NCBI GenBank assembly: GCA_039804025.1
Contig: JBDRZP010000013.1
Coordinates: 1-64,000, forward strand
Reading direction: 5' to 3'
DNA from: a candidate division WOR-3 bacterium
GTDB lineage: Bacteria > Hydrothermota > Hydrothermia > Hydrothermales > JAJRUZ01
Length of the DNA: 64,000 nucleotides
The stretch's first letter is position 1. Every line of letters begins with the position of its first letter. Position numbers and translations under genes: made by a program. Shown piece by piece: positions 60,812 to 64,000 of the stretch. The notes under the pieces are model-generated. The model did no database searches. It saw nothing but the letters and a program-made list of their open reading frames with translations, and was not told where the DNA came from.

Positions 60812-62812
60812 TTATTCCTCTTTTTGTTTTTTTGCCTCTGCAATTATTTTCTGGGCAAGTTCTTTTGGAACCTCGTCATAATGGGAGAACTTAGCAAAAT
60901 ATACAGCTTTTCCCTTTGATATGGATCTTAAAGCACTTGAATATCCGTGAAGTTCTGCAAGTGGAACATAGGCTTTTATTTTTTGCTTTTTCTTACCATA
61001 AGGTTCCATACCAAGTATCCTTCCTCTTCTTGAGTTTAAATCACTCATTACATCCCCGGTTATTTCCTCTGGAACAATTATTTCTACTTCATAGATGGGT
61101 TCAAGAAGATAAGAATCAGCATTCATCTGAGCATCTCTGAAAGCCATTGAACCTGCTATTTCAAAAGCAAGGTTTGAAGAATCAACAGGGTGGTATTTAC
61201 CATCATAAAGTTCAACCCTTACATCAATTACAGGAAAACCAGCCAGAACACCTGATTGCATCGCCTTTTTAATTCCAGTCTCAACAGCAGGTATAAAGTT
61301 AGAAGGAATTGCACCTCCAAAAATAGAATTTACAAATTCATATTCCTTTCCCCTTGGTAAGGGTTCAATTCTTATATTACATATTCCATACTGACCTCTT
61401 CCACCTGACTGTTTAACATATTTCCCCATTGCTTCTGCCTTTTTTCTTATTGTTTCTCTATAGGGAATTTTTGGTCTTGCCTGGGTCACCTCTACTCCGT
61501 ATCTCCTTTTCATTTTAGAAACTATTACATTTAAATGAATCTCACCGAGACCCTCAACAATTGTTTGTTTTAGTTCAGGGTTATAATGAAATGAAAAAGT
61601 CGGGTCTTCTGCTGTTAATCTTTTTAATGCTTCTGATACTTTTTCTTCATCCTGTTTTGTTTTTGGAACTATAGCAACTTGAACACTTCTCCATGGAAAT
61701 TCTATTTCAGGATAGATAACAGGATCATCAGGAGAGCATAAGGTATCATTTGTATGTGTATCTTTAAGTTTTACAATTGCTCCTATTTCACCCAGTTTAA
61801 TTTCTGAAATTTCTCTTCTTTCCTTTCCGAGAACAGAATATAAGGAAGTTGTTTTTTCCCTTAATTCTCTTTTAGGATTTAAAAGTTCCATTCCGGATTT
61901 AATACTACCCCTGAATACCCTCACATAATTTATTTCTCCTAAGTGCGGATCACTCATTGTTTTGAAAATAAAAGCTACTGTAGGTTTTTCAGGGTCAGGC
62001 TCTATCATAACCTCAGTCCCGTCAATTTTTCTTCCCTTTCTTGGTGAAAATTCTTCATAGGAAGGGAAATATTCTGATAAAAATTCAATAAATTCATTTA
62101 TTCCTTTCCCTTCTAATGAATCACCAAAAAATACAGGGACAATAAGGTTTTCTTTTATTCCCTTTTTTAAAGCTGATTTAATTTCGTTTTCAGAAATCTC
62201 ACCTGTTTCAAGATATTTTTCAACAAGACTTTCATCGGTTTCAACAATTGATTCCATTGCTTCATCTTTTTCCTTGTTCCATTCAGAAGGAACTTCTTCA
62301 AAAATTGTTTTTACCCCTTGAAAGGAAGGTCCTTCCCCTAATGGGTATGTAAGAAGTATAAATTTTTTTTCAAAGGTATTTCTTAAGCCATTTAAAATCT
62401 CCTTTACATTTACATTCTCAGACTTCATCTTTGTTATAAAAACACAAACAGGGATATTCTTTTCAAAAATTTTTTCTCCGTAGATTTCTGTTCCAACTTC
62501 TATTCCTGCTCCTGCGTTAATGACAAGGCAAACAAGATCACATACATGGAGTCCAGAGAGGAATTCGCCTTGAAAATCAAGGAAACCGGGTGAATCGAGT
62601 AAGAATATTTTTTCTCCTTTATTTTCAAAATGGGCTATTCCAAGGTTAATTGTGATTCTTCTCTCTTGTTCTTCCGGGTCATAATCAAGAATGCTTGTTC
62701 CTTCATCAGTTCTTCCCAATCTGCTTGTGACTTTTTGGTTAAAAAGTATTGCTTCACATAGAGTGGTTTTGCCACATCCAGAGTGTCCTACAAAAAGGAT
62801 AGTTTTGGCCAT
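60812..62812 (-). CDS. Elongation factor G-like GTPase (divergent)
   Basis: The 666 residues have EF-G-like domain order: G domain, II, III, IV, V (KTRRYGVEVTQARPKIPYRE-type region IV entry; GMEPYGKKKQKIKAYVPLAE in V). The P-loop is GHSGCGKTT, switch II DSPGF, switch I RRITINLG. The guanine-specificity motif reads TKMK instead of NKxD, and the G5 SAL/K is GDSLEGKG. It resembles the EF-G paralogue class of many bacteria rather than FusA. Nucleotide specificity may be altered. A T-arm-like motif lies 21 nt upstream; the next gene is the lipoprotein. Confidence 0.85.
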   Translation of the reverse strand: MAKTILFVGHSGCGKTTLCEAILFNQKVTSRLGRTDEGTSILDYDPEEQERRITINLGIAHFENKGEKIFLLDSPGFLDFQGEFLSGLHVCDLVCLVINAGAGIEVGTEIYGEKIFEKNIPVCVFITKMKSENVNVKEILNGLRNTFEKKFILLTYPLGEGPSFQGVKTIFEEVPSEWNKEKDEAMESIVETDESLVEKYLETGEISENEIKSALKKGIKENLIVPVFFGDSLEGKGINEFIEFLSEYFPSYEEFSPRKGRKIDGTEVMIEPDPEKPTVAFIFKTMSDPHLGEINYVRVFRGSIKSGMELLNPKRELREKTTSLYSVLGKERREISEIKLGEIGAIVKLKDTHTNDTLCSPDDPVIYPEIEFPWRSVQVAIVPKTKQDEEKVSEALKRLTAEDPTFSFHYNPELKQTIVEGLGEIHLNVIVSKMKRRYGVEVTQARPKIPYRETIRKKAEAMGKYVKQSGGRGQYGICNIRIEPLPRGKEYEFVNSIFGGAIPSNFIPAVETGIKKAMQSGVLAGFPVIDVRVELYDGKYHPVDSSNLAFEIAGSMAFRDAQMNADSYLLEPIYEVEIIVPEEITGDVMSDLNSRRGRILGMEPYGKKKQKIKAYVPLAELHGYSSALRSISKGKAVYFAKFSHYDEVPKELAQKIIAEAKKQKEE

Positions 62813-62833
62813 TATTTCCTTTTAATTTTTTAC

Positions 62834-62844
62834 GGGATTGAACC
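62834..62844 (-). promoter_or_regulatory. T-arm-like leader motif upstream of the EF-G-like gene
   Basis: Sense-strand GGTTCAATCCC with stem GCGG/CCGT (three Watson-Crick pairs and one G-U) ends 21 nt before ATG. It lies in AT-rich intergenic sequence between divergent genes. Confidence 0.6.
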
Positions 62845-62949
62845 GCTTTATATTCAAAAATAATTTTTAAAAGTAAATTATAAATTATAAATTAATTTAA
62901 AGGTTTAAAAAAAACCGTAAAGTAAATTTTATTTAAGTAAAGTCTTTTT

Positions 62950-62979
62950 TTGCCTTCATAATTTATTTTTCTTTATAAT
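62950..62979 (+). promoter_or_regulatory. Promoter of the PLD-helicase gene
   Basis: TTGCCT (62950-62955) and TATAAT (62974-62979) are separated by 18 bp, 32 nt before ATG 63012. Only a weak ribosome site precedes the ATG. Confidence 0.6.
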
Positions 62980-63011
62980 AAAGTAATTTTTGATAAATTG
63001 AAAAAAGTAAT

Positions 63012-64000
63012 ATGAAAGAAAATTTATCTTTAGATCAATCCTTTATAATCAATGAACCAGGGAAGACCCTTAAAGATAGGTTTGAGCAATTAATAAAAGA
63101 TTGCAGGTTTTTTGACTCTCTCGTTGCTTATTTTTATCCAAGTGGATTTTATAAGTTACACAGGGCACTTGAAAACACTGAAAGAATAAGAATTCTTATT
63201 GGTATTGCTACATCTAAAGAGGCTTATGAATTATTAAAAGAAGCGAAGAAAGAGAATTCATTTTCTCATAAAGAGGTAAAAGAAAGTGTTGAAAACATAA
63301 TAGAAGAGGAAATGGCTATTTCAGAAGATTCAAAAAATGTTGAGGAAGGAATTCAGAAATTTATTGAATGGATTAGAAATGGAAAACTTCAAATAAGGGC
63401 TTATCCATCGCAAAATATTCATGCAAAATTATATATTATCACTTTTAAAGAGGGGGATCGTGATATAGGAAGAGTCATTACAGGTTCAAGCAATTTTACT
63501 CAATCTGGACTTGTGGATAATTTTGAATTTAATGTTGAATTAAAAAATCCTGCTGATTATAAATTTGCAAAAGAAAAATTTGAAGAATTATGGAAGGATA
63601 GTGTTGATGTCTCCGAGAATTTTGTTAAAACAATAAATGAAAGAACATGGCTTAATCAAAACATTACCCCTTATGAACTTTATCTTAAATTCTTATACGA
63701 GTATTTTAGGGATGAATTGAAAAGAACTGATGAAATTTTTATAAAATATCAGCCTCCTGATTTTAAAAGCCTCAAATATCAAGAACAAGCAGTTTTAAAT
63801 GCAAAAAAGATAATTGAAGAATATGGTGGAGTTTTCATTTCTGATGTTGTTGGACTTGGCAAAACCTATGTTGCTACAATGCTTGCAGGCCAACTTGATG
63901 GAAGAACTCTTGTTATAGCACCACCTGCTCTTATCAGCGAAAATAACCCTGGCTCATGGACGAATGTTCTCCGCGATTTTCATATTCCAGCTAAATGCTC
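63012..64000 (+). CDS. PLD-nuclease/SNF2-like helicase fusion, N-terminal part (runs past window)
   Basis: The visible 329 residues start with a phospholipase D-like nuclease domain. It carries the HxK motif IHAKLYIITF near residue 138, then RVITGSSNFTQSGLVDNFEF with the conserved Asn/Ser and a Glu. A superfamily 2 helicase domain begins near 255 with FKSLKYQEQAVLNAKKI (Q-motif-like), ISDVVGLGKTYVATMLAG (Walker A) and LVIAPPALISENN (motif Ia). Such fusions occur in mobile and defence contexts. The C-terminal half is outside the window. The start is ATG 63012. Confidence 0.85.
   Translation, partial: MKENLSLDQSFIINEPGKTLKDRFEQLIKDCRFFDSLVAYFYPSGFYKLHRALENTERIRILIGIATSKEAYELLKEAKKENSFSHKEVKESVENIIEEEMAISEDSKNVEEGIQKFIEWIRNGKLQIRAYPSQNIHAKLYIITFKEGDRDIGRVITGSSNFTQSGLVDNFEFNVELKNPADYKFAKEKFEELWKDSVDVSENFVKTINERTWLNQNITPYELYLKFLYEYFRDELKRTDEIFIKYQPPDFKSLKYQEQAVLNAKKIIEEYGGVFISDVVGLGKTYVATMLAGQLDGRTLVIAPPALISENNPGSWTNVLRDFHIPAKC

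Noticed and set aside
2544-62844. Reading the GGTTCRANYCC copies as part of a sigma-70 promoter
   Set aside because: Good promoters in the window are TTGAAA/T-N16-18-TATAAT without this motif, the motif is not followed by a constant -10 box, and copies at 2544, 17754, 32337 and 43417 are inside operons or short intercistronic gaps.

Overview
The window is AT-rich bacterial DNA (roughly 30% G+C by eye), densely packed, with many four-base ATGA gene overlaps. Gene content indicates a diderm anaerobe: lipoproteins, an OmpA-family protein, a TolC/MFP/RND efflux set and RseP, together with two ferredoxin-dependent 2-oxoacid oxidoreductases and no visible respiratory complex. Several secreted proteins end in short C-terminal domains like the Por/type IX sorting tails of the Bacteroidetes/FCB world. 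From memory this mix resembles candidate phyla such as WOR-3/Stahlbacteria; that placement is inference.

Layout. 1-4848 (minus): kbl-like enzyme, membrane protein, yggS, divIVA, pnp, TPR lipoprotein, asnS (cut by the window edge). 4910-9494: EamA half-transporter, truD, secreted propeller protein, DegT-like protein. 9533-18557: large beta-solenoid/HEAT protein, radical SAM protein, TPR protein, rmlB, an ABC ATPase with a non-ATG start, and three secreted proteins. 18666-26098: tRNA-Leu plus ferredoxin, then kor and por operons separated by a metalloprotease gene. 26231-30784: response regulator and EAL protein, OmpA protein, tRNA-Glu, cyclic-nucleotide-binding protein, tRNA-Val, rpsT. 30883-37321 (plus): outer-membrane protein, Sec59-like protein, PPIase, tyrS, dxr, rseP, L7Ae-like. 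37307-43393: cell-wall amidase, rmuC, repeat protein. 43464-49270: tetR-controlled efflux operon. 49337-53783: DNA repair genes nth, ogt and uvrC chained to an ECF sigma/anti-sigma/CpxP-like module. 53879-57524: deacetylase, pyrE, kelch protein, UbiA prenyltransferase. 57529-62812: an unrecognised four-gene membrane cassette with a lipoprotein and an EF-G-like GTPase. 63012-64000: start of a PLD-nuclease/SNF2-type helicase.

Two things stand out. First, the 11-nt tRNA T-arm consensus GGTTCRANYCC occurs seven times outside tRNA genes, always on the sense strand and 20-26 nt before a start codon (divIVA, a DUF4384-like gene, rpsT, a PPIase gene, the repeat-protein gene, a CpxP-like gene and the EF-G-like gene). 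All three real tRNAs also sit directly in front of a protein gene (18-21 nt gap), behind good sigma-70-type promoters. tRNA-like elements therefore seem to be tied to mRNA leaders in this organism. Second, the cassette at 57529-60811 encodes two integral membrane proteins, two TM-soluble-TM proteins and a lipoprotein, tightly coupled and of unknown function.

Vegetative promoters read TTGAAA/TTGAAT-N16-18-TATAAT. Several plus-strand genes have a -10-like box only 5-9 nt before ATG and may be leaderless. Two genes (ABC ATPase, lipoprotein) appear to use AUC or AUU/CUG as start codon.
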